NCBI RefSeq assembly: GCF_900176475.1 | Contig: NZ_FWXX01000004.1 | Coordinates: forward strand, 248,001 to 312,000 | Length of the DNA stretch: 64,000 nt | Reading direction: 5' to 3' | DNA from: Tropicibacter naphthalenivorans | GTDB lineage: Bacteria > Pseudomonadota > Alphaproteobacteria > Rhodobacterales > Rhodobacteraceae | Part shown: piece by piece, positions 44,690-53,812 of the stretch | Numbering within the stretch: the first letter of the stretch is position 1 | Layout of the letters: every line of letters begins with the position of its first letter | The notes under the pieces: generated by a model | Databases searched by the model: none | Told to the model about the DNA's origin: nothing | The model's input: only the letters and a program-made list of their open reading frames with translations | Translations under genes and position numbers: made by a program

Positions 44690-46429
44690 ATGACCTTTTT
44701 CGTTCGCCTTATGGCTCTGCTGCTTTGTGGCGCGGCGCTGCTGGGACCGCTGCCCACCAAGGCCCAAGATCTGTCCCGGATCATCACGCTGGACCAGCTT
44801 GCGGTGGACGATCCGGTGAGCGCCCTACAGCAGACCGAGGCGGCCCTGCGCGATTCGGCAGTGTTGGGCAGCCCGCCAGAGCTGCGCATTCTCATTGACC
44901 TGCTGACCCTGCGCGCGCAGCTTTTGGAGCAGCTTGGGTATGCGATGGCCGCTGGCGACGCGTGGTCTCATGTGGCGCGCACCCAGAAATTTTCGCGTGC
45001 AGAGCTGAATATCGACCCGGTGCCCGCCTATGAGCAGGCCGCCGCACTATACGAATCGCAAAACGCGCTGGGACATGCCCGCCGCGCGCTGGAGGCCGCG
45101 ATTTCCGCCGAAGCCGAGACGGGCCGCGACGACGACACGTTGGAACAACTATATCTCGCGCTGGCCCGTGTGGCCACGCTGGATGGCGATCCCGAAGCCG
45201 CCGCCAACGCCAATGCCGCGGCGCAATCCTTGTCTCAGCCATCCTTTGAAACCGCGCTGACCGAGGGCAAAAATCCCTTTATTTCCATGGATGTCTATTA
45301 CGCCACCGACCGCGCCCGCAGTGGCCATCCCGCCCCGACCAAGTTCTACAGCGGGCGGCGCGGCGACCGGCTGGAGCTGGGGATAGCCACGGTCACGATC
45401 CCCGCGACGCATGTGCCCGGCACGGTGGAGCGCCCGTCGGTCTGGCGGCTGGAGTTCAGCCCCTCACCGTCCAAGCACGTGCTGCTGCGCGCGGTTCAGC
45501 CCGTGGACCCGGACAGCTTTTATGGCCGCCTTCAGGGCGAATTCAGCGGCCAGCCGGGGCGCGATTTGTTCGTTTATATCCATGGATTTAACCACAGTTT
45601 CGAATACGCCAGCCAGCGCGCCGCGCAAATCGCGCATGACATGGGCGATAGCGCGGTGCCGGTGCTGTTCTCTTGGCCGTCGCGCAACACCACCGTGGGC
45701 TATATCGCCGATGCGGCGGCTGTGCGGGTGTCGGGCCGGCGGCTTGCGGTCTTTCTAGAGGATCTCGCGGCGCGCTCTGGGGCGCAGACGATCCACGTGC
45801 TTGCGCATTCCATGGGCAGCCGCGCGCTAACCGACGCGCTAGAGATCATGGCGCTGAAACGCGACAGCCAGCCGGGGGACGATCCGGTCTTTGGTCAGGT
45901 CATGTTCGCCGCGCCCGATGTGGACGCGCAGCTGTTCGCCACCATGGCCCGGACCTTTCACCCCTTGGCCCGGCGCGTGTCGCTTTATGCCTCGTCGACC
46001 GACTGGGCGTTGGTGTCCTCGCGCAAACTGCACGGCTCTGCCCCGCGCGCCGGGCTTGGCGGCGACGTTCTGCTGGCCTCGGACAAGTTCGACAGCATCG
46101 ACGTGACATCCTTGGGCGAAGACATGCTGGCGCATAACTACTTCTCGAACGAAAGCTCGGTTCTGGCGGATATGGTGACGCTGTTCTGGCGCAACACGCC
46201 CCCCGATGTGCGCTGCGGGCTGCATCCGCGCGCCATTGGACAGGTCAGCGCATGGGAATACCGCAAACAGGGCTGCCCCTCGAATGATCTGATCGGAGCC
46301 ATCGCGAACTTGCGCCAGAAAAATGCGCGCACCCCCGAAGAGATGCGCGCTTTGATAACGCCGTTGATCCCCGATCAGCCCCGGCTGGACGCCGTTATGG
46401 CCCTGATCGAAGCGATGCAGACCAATTGA
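44690..46429 (+). CDS. Exported alpha/beta hydrolase, DUF900 family
   Basis: The 579-aa protein starts MTFFVRLMALLLCGAALLGPLPTKAQ, a signal peptide. Residues about 30-190 are helical repeats (LQQTEAALRDS, AYEQAAALYESQNALGHARRALEAAI) like TPR units. The C-terminal DUF900 hydrolase domain begins near residue 200 (VYYATDRARSG) with FVYIHGFNHSFEYASQRAAQIAHD near 300 and the nucleophile motif VLAHSMGSRAL near 370. DUF900 enzymes are predicted esterases or lipases of unknown substrate. A helper role in cell-envelope lipid turnover is possible. It is convergent with the carboxypeptidase gene, stops adjoining. Confidence 0.85.
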   Translation: MTFFVRLMALLLCGAALLGPLPTKAQDLSRIITLDQLAVDDPVSALQQTEAALRDSAVLGSPPELRILIDLLTLRAQLLEQLGYAMAAGDAWSHVARTQKFSRAELNIDPVPAYEQAAALYESQNALGHARRALEAAISAEAETGRDDDTLEQLYLALARVATLDGDPEAAANANAAAQSLSQPSFETALTEGKNPFISMDVYYATDRARSGHPAPTKFYSGRRGDRLELGIATVTIPATHVPGTVERPSVWRLEFSPSPSKHVLLRAVQPVDPDSFYGRLQGEFSGQPGRDLFVYIHGFNHSFEYASQRAAQIAHDMGDSAVPVLFSWPSRNTTVGYIADAAAVRVSGRRLAVFLEDLAARSGAQTIHVLAHSMGSRALTDALEIMALKRDSQPGDDPVFGQVMFAAPDVDAQLFATMARTFHPLARRVSLYASSTDWALVSSRKLHGSAPRAGLGGDVLLASDKFDSIDVTSLGEDMLAHNYFSNESSVLADMVTLFWRNTPPDVRCGLHPRAIGQVSAWEYRKQGCPSNDLIGAIANLRQKNARTPEEMRALITPLIPDQPRLDAVMALIEAMQTN

Positions 46430-47875
46430 TCAGCCCGGCCCGACCATAAAGCAGGTGACCTGCCGTGCTTGCAGCCGTTTACAAGCCAGCTCGGCGGTGT
46501 CGCGGGTCAGCCCCATAAAGGTCGCGTCAAAGCCGCGCGACCCTTTGACCACCTTGCGCAGCGCGCCATCAAGGGTCGAGGTTTCCGCAAGCGCGGTTTT
46601 CAGCAGCACCTTTTCCGCCGTGAACCGGTTGGGATAGCGGCCCACGTTGATCCCCCAGTGACGCCCGCCCGAAGTGGACAGGCGCGTGACGACCTCGGCC
46701 TCGCGGGCGGGGGTCGGCTTGGCCTTGGGGGTGATGGCGGCGGCGGACATGATCATCGGGCGCTGCTTTGGCTTGACCGTGGGGGTCGGCGCAGGCGCCT
46801 GGGCCGAAACGGTCTGGACCTCTTTCAGCACGCTTTCGATGTCATCCTCAAGCTGCGCCACGAGGGGCGCCACATCCGGCACCGCAGCGGCGGGGCGTGC
46901 GATGGGACGCAGGCTTTTCTTGACCGCGGCGCTGCCGACGACGATGGATTTCGCTCGGGTTTTCGGCGCGCTGCCGCCGTTTTCGACGACCACGACGGCG
47001 GTGCCCTTGCCCAGGTAGGGCGGCTTGCCCGGCGCGCGCAGCGCCACACGGTTCGGCGAGCGCTTAAAGCCCAAATCCAGCAATTCCGCGACCTTGGCGT
47101 TGCGCGAGGCCGTCGAGCGCCCGCCAAACACGGTCGCGATCACCCGCTGGCGACCGCGCTCTGCCGATGCCACAAGGTTAAAGCCCGCCGCGCGGGTGTA
47201 GCCGGTCTTGATCCCGTCCGCGCCCTTGTACGACGACAAAAGCCGCGCGTTGGTGTGCGACACGGTGCGCACGCCCGCGTCCGCCGTTTTGCGCGAAAAC
47301 AGGTTGTAGTACTGCGGGTAGTCATAGATCACGTGCCGCCCGAGGATCGACATATCGCGCGCCGTGGACAGGTGGCCGTTTTCCGTCAGACCATGCGCGT
47401 TCTTAAAGGTCGTGCGGGTCATGCCCATCGCCTTGGCGGTGCGGTTCATGCGCCGCGCAAAGGCCGCCTCGGAGCCTTCGATCGCCTCGCCAATCGCGGT
47501 CGCCGCATCGTTGGCCGATTTCACCGCCGCGGCGCGCACCAGATAGCGCAGCTTGATCTTTTGCCCGGCCCGCAGGCCAAGCTTGGAGGGCGGCTCTGCG
47601 GCGGCGTTCTTGGACACGGTCACCAGCGTATCCATGGTCAGCTCGCCGTTTTGCACCGCCTCGAAGGCGATATAGAGGGTCATCATCTTGGTCAGAGACG
47701 CCGGATGCAGCCGCGTGTCCGCATTGCTCGAATGCAGTACCTTGCCGCTGCGCGCATCCATCACCATCGCCGCATAGGGCGCGGCCTTGGCGCTGAACGG
47801 CACGAACAGTGCCAACCAAATGAACGTGAGTAAATACAGGCCTATACGGCCAGCCTGCCTGCGACGTCCCGTCAC
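46430..47875 (-). CDS. D-alanyl-D-alanine carboxypeptidase with C-terminal SPOR domain
   Basis: This penicillin-binding-protein-type enzyme trims the terminal D-Ala of peptidoglycan stem peptides. The 481-aa protein has an N-terminal signal or anchor (residues about 10-31), then S-x-x-K as SLTK near residue 60, S-x-N as SAN near residue 120 and KTG near residue 223. The C-terminal 75 residues (HWGINVGRYPNRFTAEKVLLKTALAETSTLDGALRKVV) form a SPOR domain, which binds denuded glycans at the septum and suggests division-site action. A Pro/Ala/Lys-rich linker joins them. TTAA-type elements lie upstream. Confidence 0.95.
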   Translation of the reverse strand: MTGRRRQAGRIGLYLLTFIWLALFVPFSAKAAPYAAMVMDARSGKVLHSSNADTRLHPASLTKMMTLYIAFEAVQNGELTMDTLVTVSKNAAAEPPSKLGLRAGQKIKLRYLVRAAAVKSANDAATAIGEAIEGSEAAFARRMNRTAKAMGMTRTTFKNAHGLTENGHLSTARDMSILGRHVIYDYPQYYNLFSRKTADAGVRTVSHTNARLLSSYKGADGIKTGYTRAAGFNLVASAERGRQRVIATVFGGRSTASRNAKVAELLDLGFKRSPNRVALRAPGKPPYLGKGTAVVVVENGGSAPKTRAKSIVVGSAAVKKSLRPIARPAAAVPDVAPLVAQLEDDIESVLKEVQTVSAQAPAPTPTVKPKQRPMIMSAAAITPKAKPTPAREAEVVTRLSTSGGRHWGINVGRYPNRFTAEKVLLKTALAETSTLDGALRKVVKGSRGFDATFMGLTRDTAELACKRLQARQVTCFMVGPG

Positions 47876-48135
47876 GATGTCTGCCTTTCTGCCTCGTTCA
47901 CTCCCGATTTTTCGGTGAGTAAATTTTTCTGCTCGCCGCTATTTGACGGCTTTATGATTAACAAAACGATAACACGAGACCGGCTTTCCGGAAACCCGCA
48001 AATCTTTGATTAACCATAGATTTTGTGAGCGAAGGCGAACCACATCTAGGGGGCGTGAACGCCCTACCCCCAAGACAAGCCATTGTGACGGGAATAAGGC
48101 GAAATGTGGCGGGAATGTGGCACGATTTGAGTCTG
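47876..48135. other. Intergenic region between carboxypeptidase and HAD genes
   Basis: Both flanking genes are on the minus strand. The stretch is AT-richer than average and contains TTAA-N7-ATAAC at 47958-47973, one base from a CtrA box, plus another TTAACC at 48010. A GGGCG/CGCCC hairpin at 48051-48064 without a T-run may follow the HAD gene. No coding frame or RNA gene is evident. Confidence 0.45.
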
Positions 48136-48834
48136 TCAGCCCAGCTCTTCAACCAGCGCTTGCAGCTGACCCAGATGCTCGAGCTCACGATAACGCGCGG
48201 CGTCGGGCGCGTCGGCGTGTTCCAGCCCCCAAACGATGTGAAAGGGCACGTGCACCCCCCAGGCCCCGGCCTCGATCGCGGGGACAACATCGGATTTCAT
48301 CGAGTTGCCGACCATCATCGCGCCCTCGGTGCCGCCCGGAGTGTCGCCGAAAATCCGCGCGTAGGTCTGCGGCTGTTTGTCCGAGACGATCTCGATCCCG
48401 TCGAACAGCTCGCCCAGACCCGATTGCGCCAGTTTGCGTTCCTGATGCAGCAGGTCGCCCTTGGTGATCAGCACCAGATGATGGCTGCCTGCGACCGCCT
48501 CTACCGCGTCCCGCGCGTGGGGCAGCAGCTCCATCGGGTGGTCGAGCATATCCTGCCCCGCCTTGAGCAACTCCTTGATAACAGACGCAGGAACGCGTTC
48601 GTCCGTCACCTCGATGGCGGTCTCGATCATCGACAGGACGAACCCTTTGACCCCAAATCCATAGTGCCCGACGTTGCGCTTTTCCGCCTCTAGCAAGCGC
48701 TCTTCCAGGTGGTCCTTTTCCGCATGATCCTTGAGCAGATCGGCGAATCGCTCCTGCGTCAGCTGAAAAAACCGCTCATTGTGCCAAAGTGTATCATCTG
48801 CATCGAAACCAATTGTTTTTAGTTTTTGCACCAT
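48136..48834 (-). CDS. HAD-superfamily hydrolase
   Basis: The 232-aa protein begins MVQKLKTIGFDADDTLWHNERFFQ; DADDT is HAD motif I. VLITKGDLLHQERKL holds motif II (Thr) and motif III Lys, and MMVGNSMKSDVVPAIEAGAWGVHVP is motif IV with the loop acidic residue at D of KSDV. The start is preceded by GAGG. The cap insertion between motifs I and II (about residues 25-110) suggests a small-molecule phosphatase. Substrate unknown. It is divergent from clpS. Confidence 0.9.
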   Translation of the reverse strand: MVQKLKTIGFDADDTLWHNERFFQLTQERFADLLKDHAEKDHLEERLLEAEKRNVGHYGFGVKGFVLSMIETAIEVTDERVPASVIKELLKAGQDMLDHPMELLPHARDAVEAVAGSHHLVLITKGDLLHQERKLAQSGLGELFDGIEIVSDKQPQTYARIFGDTPGGTEGAMMVGNSMKSDVVPAIEAGAWGVHVPFHIVWGLEHADAPDAARYRELEHLGQLQALVEELG

Positions 48835-48928
48835 TGTGACCTCATGACAGGGCGCCCCCTTTTCGTGGGCGTTTGACAGGTTATATAGAAGGGCCGTATC
48901 CCGAAACGCAAAATGCGAACAGGTTTCG

Positions 48929-49288
48929 ATGACTGACACCCAGCTGCCTAATATCTTTGCCATGAGCGGCAACAACGCCCCCGACGACGGGGACGGTGAC
49001 GCAGGCGTGGTGGTTCAGACCCGCCCCAAGACCAAGCGCCCGCCGCTGTACAAGGTCTTGCTGCTCAACGATGACTACACCCCGATGGAATTCGTGGTGC
49101 ACATTCTGGAACGCTTTTTCGGCATGACCCACGCGCAAGCGTTTGAAATCATGCTGACCGTTCACAAAAAGGGCGTCGCGGTGGTCGGCGTCTTCAGCCA
49201 TGAAATTGCCGAAACAAAGGTGGGTCAGGTGATGGATTTTGCCCGCAAGCACCAGCATCCGCTGCAGTGCACCATGGAAAAGGAATAG
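48929..49288 (+). CDS. clpS: ATP-dependent Clp protease adaptor ClpS
   Basis: ClpS delivers N-degron substrates to ClpAP. The 119-aa protein has a disordered acidic N-terminal extension (about residues 1-38) and the ClpS core: [27 protein letters not shown], with the Asn-Asp pair at about 47-48 that binds the N-terminal residue, then [24 protein letters not shown]. An ATG 11 codons in could also serve as start. Many relatives have clpA downstream; here it is not, and an RsmC-type gene follows after 18 bp. Confidence 0.96.
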   Translation: MTDTQLPNIFAMSGNNAPDDGDGDAGVVVQTRPKTKRPPLYKVLLLNDDYTPMEFVVHILERFFGMTHAQAFEIMLTVHKKGVAVVGVFSHEIAETKVGQVMDFARKHQHPLQCTMEKE

Positions 49289-49306
49289 GCGTTTCGCCTA
49301 CCTGTC

Positions 49307-50284
49307 ATGAGCGCTGATCGTCTTTCTTACGCCATTCACTCCGGCGGGCTGATGCTGCCCGACGGGAAAGTTGCCCTTTTCGGTGCCTCCAGCGAGGGGC
49401 CCCTGCCCGAGGGCGACGTCGAGGTCATCCAGACCTTTCGCCCCGATTATGATGCGCTGATCGCGCGCGGCGCGACGGTTTTGACCGCGCCCGAGGGTCC
49501 GTATGCCGGGGCGGTTGTGACCCTTGGTCGCGCCCGCGACCTGAACGAGGCGCGCATTGCCCGCGCGGTGAAAATTGCCCCCGGCGGGTTGATCGTCGTC
49601 GACGGGGCCAAGACCGACGGGATCGAACCCATCATCAAGGCCTTGCGCGCCAAGGTCGCGCTGCTGGGCCAAGTGTCCAAGGCGCACGGCAAATGCGTGT
49701 GGTTCACCGCCGATGAAGCCTTGCTGGCGTGGGACCGCCCCGCCATGTCCGCAAACAAGGACGGCGATTTCACCGCGCCGGGCGTGTTTTCCGCCGATGG
49801 GGCCGACCCGGCGTCGGTTGCCCTGGCGCAGGCCTTGCCGCCGCTCAAGGGCAACTTTGCCGATCTGGGCGCGGGCTGGGGCTGGCTGTCGCGCGAAATC
49901 CTGCGCCACGAGGGCGTCAAATCGCTGCATCTGGTCGAGGCGGAAAAAGCCGCGCTGGACTGCGCCGAGGTCAACGTGACCGACCCGCGCGCCAGCTTTC
50001 ACTGGGCCGACGCCACCCGCTGGACCCCGCCCACCAAGCTGGACGGCGTGGTGATGAACCCGCCCTTCCACACCGGGCGCAAGGCGGAACCGGCCTTGGG
50101 TCAGGCCTTTATCGCCACCGCGGCCAAGGCGCTTGCCCCGCATGGCCAGCTGTGGATGGTTGCCAACCGCCACCTGCCCTACGAGCAAGCGCTGACCACG
50201 CTGTTCCGCGACGTGACCGAGATCGCCGGCAGTTCCAAGTTCAAGATCCTGCACGCGATGCGCCCCAATCGGGCCAAACGCTAA
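49307..50284 (+). CDS. RsmC/RlmG-type rRNA guanine-N2 methyltransferase
   Basis: The 325-aa protein has the two-domain layout of RsmC: an N-terminal degenerate methyltransferase-like domain (residues about 1-150) and a C-terminal catalytic one with SAM motif NFADLGAGWGWLSREIL near residue 183 and the base-methylation motif NPPFH near residue 250. RsmC methylates G1207 of 16S rRNA and RlmG G1835 of 23S rRNA; which applies here is not decidable. It starts 18 bp after clpS and is followed by the SDR gene after 15 bp. Confidence 0.87.
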   Translation: MSADRLSYAIHSGGLMLPDGKVALFGASSEGPLPEGDVEVIQTFRPDYDALIARGATVLTAPEGPYAGAVVTLGRARDLNEARIARAVKIAPGGLIVVDGAKTDGIEPIIKALRAKVALLGQVSKAHGKCVWFTADEALLAWDRPAMSANKDGDFTAPGVFSADGADPASVALAQALPPLKGNFADLGAGWGWLSREILRHEGVKSLHLVEAEKAALDCAEVNVTDPRASFHWADATRWTPPTKLDGVVMNPPFHTGRKAEPALGQAFIATAAKALAPHGQLWMVANRHLPYEQALTTLFRDVTEIAGSSKFKILHAMRPNRAKR

Positions 50285-50299
50285 ACGAAAGAGCACGCC

Positions 50300-51100
50300 A
50301 TGAGTTTCTCGATCGAAGGCAAGACGGCCATCATCACCGGCGCGGCCAATGGCGTGGGGCTGGCCATCGCGCGGCACTTTGCCAACAAGGGTGCGAACGT
50401 GATGCTCGCCGATATGGACGAGCCGCAATTGGTGCGCGAATGCGGCGAGGATTGCGAAGACGCCAACATGCGCTACTTCGCCGGGGATCTGCGCGAGCGG
50501 CTGACCATGGCGAACCTGCTGTCGGCGACCATCGACGCCTTTGACCGCATCGACATTCTGGTCAACGCATCGCGGCAGATGGCCCCGTCCGACCCCTTTG
50601 ACGTCGAGGATGAGACGGTCGAACAGCTGATTTCGCAGAACCTGATGACCTCGTACCGGATGACCCAGATGGTCGCCAATCGTATGATCAAACAGGCAAA
50701 AGACCAGCAAGAAGGCACCGTTGGCGCGATCGTCAACCTATCGTCCATCGCCGCGCGCCGGACCCATCCGGAACTGCTTGGCTATTCCGTGTCCTGCGCC
50801 GCGCTGGACCAGATGACGCGATCCATGGCCGTGGCGCTTGCGCCGCACCGCATCCGGGTGAACGCCGTGGCCTTTGGCTCTGTCATGTCGGCCAGCTTGC
50901 AGGACACGCTTAAAGAGCACCGCGATTACCGCTCGGACATCGAGGATCACACCCCCCTTGGCCGCATCGCTGGCCCCGGCGAGCTGGTCGAGGCGGTGCA
51001 ATACCTGTCCAGCGACGCTGCGAGCTTTATGACCGGGCAAATCCTGACCGTCGACGGCGGGCGCACGCTGCTGGATACGGTTGCCGCCCCGGCGCACTGA
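50300..51100 (+). CDS. SDR-family protein lacking the catalytic lysine
   Basis: The 266-aa protein is a short-chain dehydrogenase/reductase by fold: TGAANGVGLAIARHFA (cofactor site, residues 13-28), D38 after the second strand (suggesting NAD preference), LVNAS near residue 88, Ser148/149 in VNLSS and Tyr162. The catalytic Y-x3-K reads YSVSC, with Cys166 in place of Lys. The C-terminal half (APHRIRVNAVAFGSV, FMTGQILTVDGGRTL) is normal SDR. Either the chemistry is altered or the protein acts without catalysis. It sits upstream of hemF in the same direction with a 69-bp gap. Confidence 0.85.
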   Translation: MSFSIEGKTAIITGAANGVGLAIARHFANKGANVMLADMDEPQLVRECGEDCEDANMRYFAGDLRERLTMANLLSATIDAFDRIDILVNASRQMAPSDPFDVEDETVEQLISQNLMTSYRMTQMVANRMIKQAKDQQEGTVGAIVNLSSIAARRTHPELLGYSVSCAALDQMTRSMAVALAPHRIRVNAVAFGSVMSASLQDTLKEHRDYRSDIEDHTPLGRIAGPGELVEAVQYLSSDAASFMTGQILTVDGGRTLLDTVAAPAH

Positions 51101-51169
51101 CAGATTGCCCCGTTGCGGGCCCTGCCCTGCGCGGTCTAGACAGCCCCCAAACAGGGAGAGGACAGCCAG

Positions 51170-52051
51170 ATGATGGATGCAGAAAAGGCGCGCGCCAGCG
51201 CGTGGTTCCGGGAGTTGCGCGACCAGATCGTCGCCGCTTTTGAAGGGCTCGAAGACAGCCACGCCGCAGGCCCCCTGACCGACATGGCCACCGGCCGCTT
51301 TGAGGTGACCGAGACCAAGCGCCATTCCGATGACGGCAGCGACGCGGGCGGCGGTCTTATGAGCGTGATGCGTGGCGGGCGTGTGTTCGAAAAAGTCGGC
51401 GTCAACGTGTCCACCGTTTACGGCACCCTTGGCACCGCCGCGCAAAAGGCGATGGCCGCGCGCGGCGTTCCCGGCATCGCTGAAAACCCGCAGTTCTGGG
51501 CCTCGGGGATCAGCCTCGTGGCGCATATGCAGAACCCCAACTGCCCCGCCGTCCACATGAACACCCGCATGTTCTGGACCCCCGGCGCGTGGTGGTTCGG
51601 CGGCGGCTCTGACCTGAACCCCTGCATCGAGTTCGACGAGGACACCGCGCATTTCCACGCCACGCAAAAGGCGCATCTCGACCCCCATGACGAGGCGCAT
51701 TACCCGCGTCTCAAGGCATGGGCCGACGAGTATTTCTACATCCCGCACCGCAGCCGCGCGCGCGGTGTCGGCGGCATCTTCATGGACGACCAGAACTCTG
51801 GCGACTGGGAGGCGGATTTCGCCCTGACCCAGGACATTGGCCGCGCCTTTTTGCCCGCCTATCTGCCCTTGGTCGAAAAGCGCCGCGTGATGCCCTTTGG
51901 CGCGGCGGAAAAGGACGTGCAGCTGGTCCACCGCGGGCTCTATGCGGAATACAACCTTGTGTATGACCGTGGCACCAAGTTCGGTCTGGCCACCGGTCAT
52001 GACGCAAATGCCGTGTTGATGAGCCTGCCGCCCTTGGCCAAGTGGGTCTGA
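51170..52051 (+). CDS. hemF: Oxygen-dependent coproporphyrinogen III oxidase
   Basis: HemF converts coproporphyrinogen III to protoporphyrinogen IX using O2. The 293-aa protein matches the family throughout: GGGLMSVMRGGRVFEKVGVNVSTVYG near residue 61, the active-site region NPNCPAVHMNTRMF near residue 122, FGGGSDLNPCIEF and the C-terminal signature EYNLVYDRGTKFGLATG. GGGAGAGG precedes two adjacent ATGs; the first is used. Presence of the aerobic enzyme fits an O2-using organism. Confidence 0.97.
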   Translation: MMDAEKARASAWFRELRDQIVAAFEGLEDSHAAGPLTDMATGRFEVTETKRHSDDGSDAGGGLMSVMRGGRVFEKVGVNVSTVYGTLGTAAQKAMAARGVPGIAENPQFWASGISLVAHMQNPNCPAVHMNTRMFWTPGAWWFGGGSDLNPCIEFDEDTAHFHATQKAHLDPHDEAHYPRLKAWADEYFYIPHRSRARGVGGIFMDDQNSGDWEADFALTQDIGRAFLPAYLPLVEKRRVMPFGAAEKDVQLVHRGLYAEYNLVYDRGTKFGLATGHDANAVLMSLPPLAKWV

Positions 52052-52126
52052 CACGCCCAATAGGTTGACCAATCCCTAACGCCTCATGCACCCTTGGGCG
52101 CGAGAATTGGAAAAGGGGGATGGGTC

Positions 52127-53812
52127 ATGCGGTTTGCCGGGATTTTGACTGTTGTGGGCGCTCTGACATTCGGCGCGCCCGCCTTGGCGCAGGGCTTTTC
52201 CCTGACCATGTCCATGGACGACTGGACCGAGGCTGATGAGGACGGCGCCTGTCTGGGGCGTTTTGACGGGCAGATCACCAAGGACAGCGAAATCCCTTAT
52301 GGCTATGGCACCTCGGGCGCCCCCCTGTGCCTGAACAGCCCCGGCGGGACGCTGTCGCGCGCCTTGGACATTGGCACCAACCTTGGCTGGCACACCCGCG
52401 TCCTACCCGGCGAGCGCTGCGAAAGCGCCTGCGCGCTGGCGTTCCTGCGCGGCGGGTATGAAACGGGCAACGGCGTGCCGGTGTTCGTCCATGACCGCGC
52501 GATCTGGGCCGGGGCCAAGCTGGGCTTCCACTCGCCGGGGCTGACCCTGCCCGACAGCGCGGCGGTGGACAAAGACACGGTCGAATCCGCCTTCAAGATC
52601 GCGCTCAGCGCCGCGGCAGGTGTCTATGCGGTACACCAAGCCGCTGATATCGAAGGCACTCCGACGATGAACGCCTATCTCTACCAGCGTTTTCTGGACA
52701 CGCCGCCCGACCAGATGCACTACATCGACAAGGTGGGCGAAGCGATCCTAGCGCAGATCCCGGTGCTGGGCGTCGAACGGCAAGCCGCCATCGACGAAGA
52801 CCTCATCGAAACCCTGTGCGAGAACGCCATGATCGCCTCGCGCGGGTTTGAGTCCAGCCTTTGGACGGGGCTGGAGGCGAACCGATCCGCCACTCGGCTG
52901 CAAAAGGGCTATCGCGACGCGATGGACGAGTTTTATGGCGAAGCGGGCGACAATTCCGTCGAAACCCTCCAAATCATGCTGACGCGCGACGACGCGGGGG
53001 ATTTGTTGGGCTACATGGGGCTTGTGCCTTCGGGCGACTACCGCTTTTTCGCAGAGTGCTTTGTGCCCATGCCCGCGAACCGCCTGACGGCCGGCCGGTT
53101 TGCTCCGGGGGACACCGTTGGCGTCTGGCTGGGCACCGCCTACGGCTGGGTCGAGAGCGCCTCCGAAGTGCGCGAACGCTGGAATGACGCCAAGAGCGAT
53201 GATCCGGTGCGGCTGGACAGCCTCGCGCTGTTCCCGTGGGCGGCGGACTTGGCAGACCTGCCCAAGAACGCCGAGTATCGCCGCCTGTTCGGGGGCCGCG
53301 CCCCCGCCCCTACCCCGGTCGCCGCTCCGGTGGTCGTCGCTGAGACCGGCTTTCGCGCCTATCCGGGCCGCGACATCGTCGGGCGCGATTTGAAAACCGT
53401 CTCCGCCAGCAGCCTGTCGCAATGCCAAGCCGCCTGCGAAGCCAACCCGCGCTGCAACGCCGCCACGCTGGACCGCTGGAACAACCGTTGTTTCCTCAAG
53501 GACTTGCCCCGCGCGACCACTCTTCGACTGTTCGCCAAAGCCTCGAGCGTGGTGCGCAGCGATGCGCAGGATTTCGTGCGGTTTTCCAACGCCGATCTGG
53601 TGCTGAAAAAGCGCAACGACAAGTCCTATCAGACCACGCCCGACCGCACCGTCACCGCGCGCAATTTCGACGATTGCGCGGCGATCTGCCAGCGCGATGG
53701 CGACTGTCTGGGGGTAAACTGGCGCCCCGGCAACCAGTGCCAACTGTACGCGACCCCGCCCGAGTATTTCACCGAACGCGGCGTCGACATCGGCTATTTC
53801 GAACAGCCCTAG
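52127..53812 (+). CDS. Exported ClpP-like domain protein with two PAN/Apple domains
   Basis: The 561-aa protein starts with a signal peptide ending PALAQG. Residues about 20-230 resemble the predicted periplasmic ClpP-class fold: LCLNSPGGTLSRALDIG, then GERCESACALAFLRGG, where the Ser between two Cys is the likely nucleophile, and KLGFHSPG with the candidate His. Residues about 415-485 and 495-561 are two PAN/Apple-type modules with paired cysteines (SQCQAACEANPRCNAAT, DDCAAICQRDGDCLGVNW). PAN domains bind proteins or glycans. AAAAGGGGG precedes the ATG. The last 4 bases overlap the convergent rluE gene. Confidence 0.8.
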   Translation: MRFAGILTVVGALTFGAPALAQGFSLTMSMDDWTEADEDGACLGRFDGQITKDSEIPYGYGTSGAPLCLNSPGGTLSRALDIGTNLGWHTRVLPGERCESACALAFLRGGYETGNGVPVFVHDRAIWAGAKLGFHSPGLTLPDSAAVDKDTVESAFKIALSAAAGVYAVHQAADIEGTPTMNAYLYQRFLDTPPDQMHYIDKVGEAILAQIPVLGVERQAAIDEDLIETLCENAMIASRGFESSLWTGLEANRSATRLQKGYRDAMDEFYGEAGDNSVETLQIMLTRDDAGDLLGYMGLVPSGDYRFFAECFVPMPANRLTAGRFAPGDTVGVWLGTAYGWVESASEVRERWNDAKSDDPVRLDSLALFPWAADLADLPKNAEYRRLFGGRAPAPTPVAAPVVVAETGFRAYPGRDIVGRDLKTVSASSLSQCQAACEANPRCNAATLDRWNNRCFLKDLPRATTLRLFAKASSVVRSDAQDFVRFSNADLVLKKRNDKSYQTTPDRTVTARNFDDCAAICQRDGDCLGVNWRPGNQCQLYATPPEYFTERGVDIGYFEQP

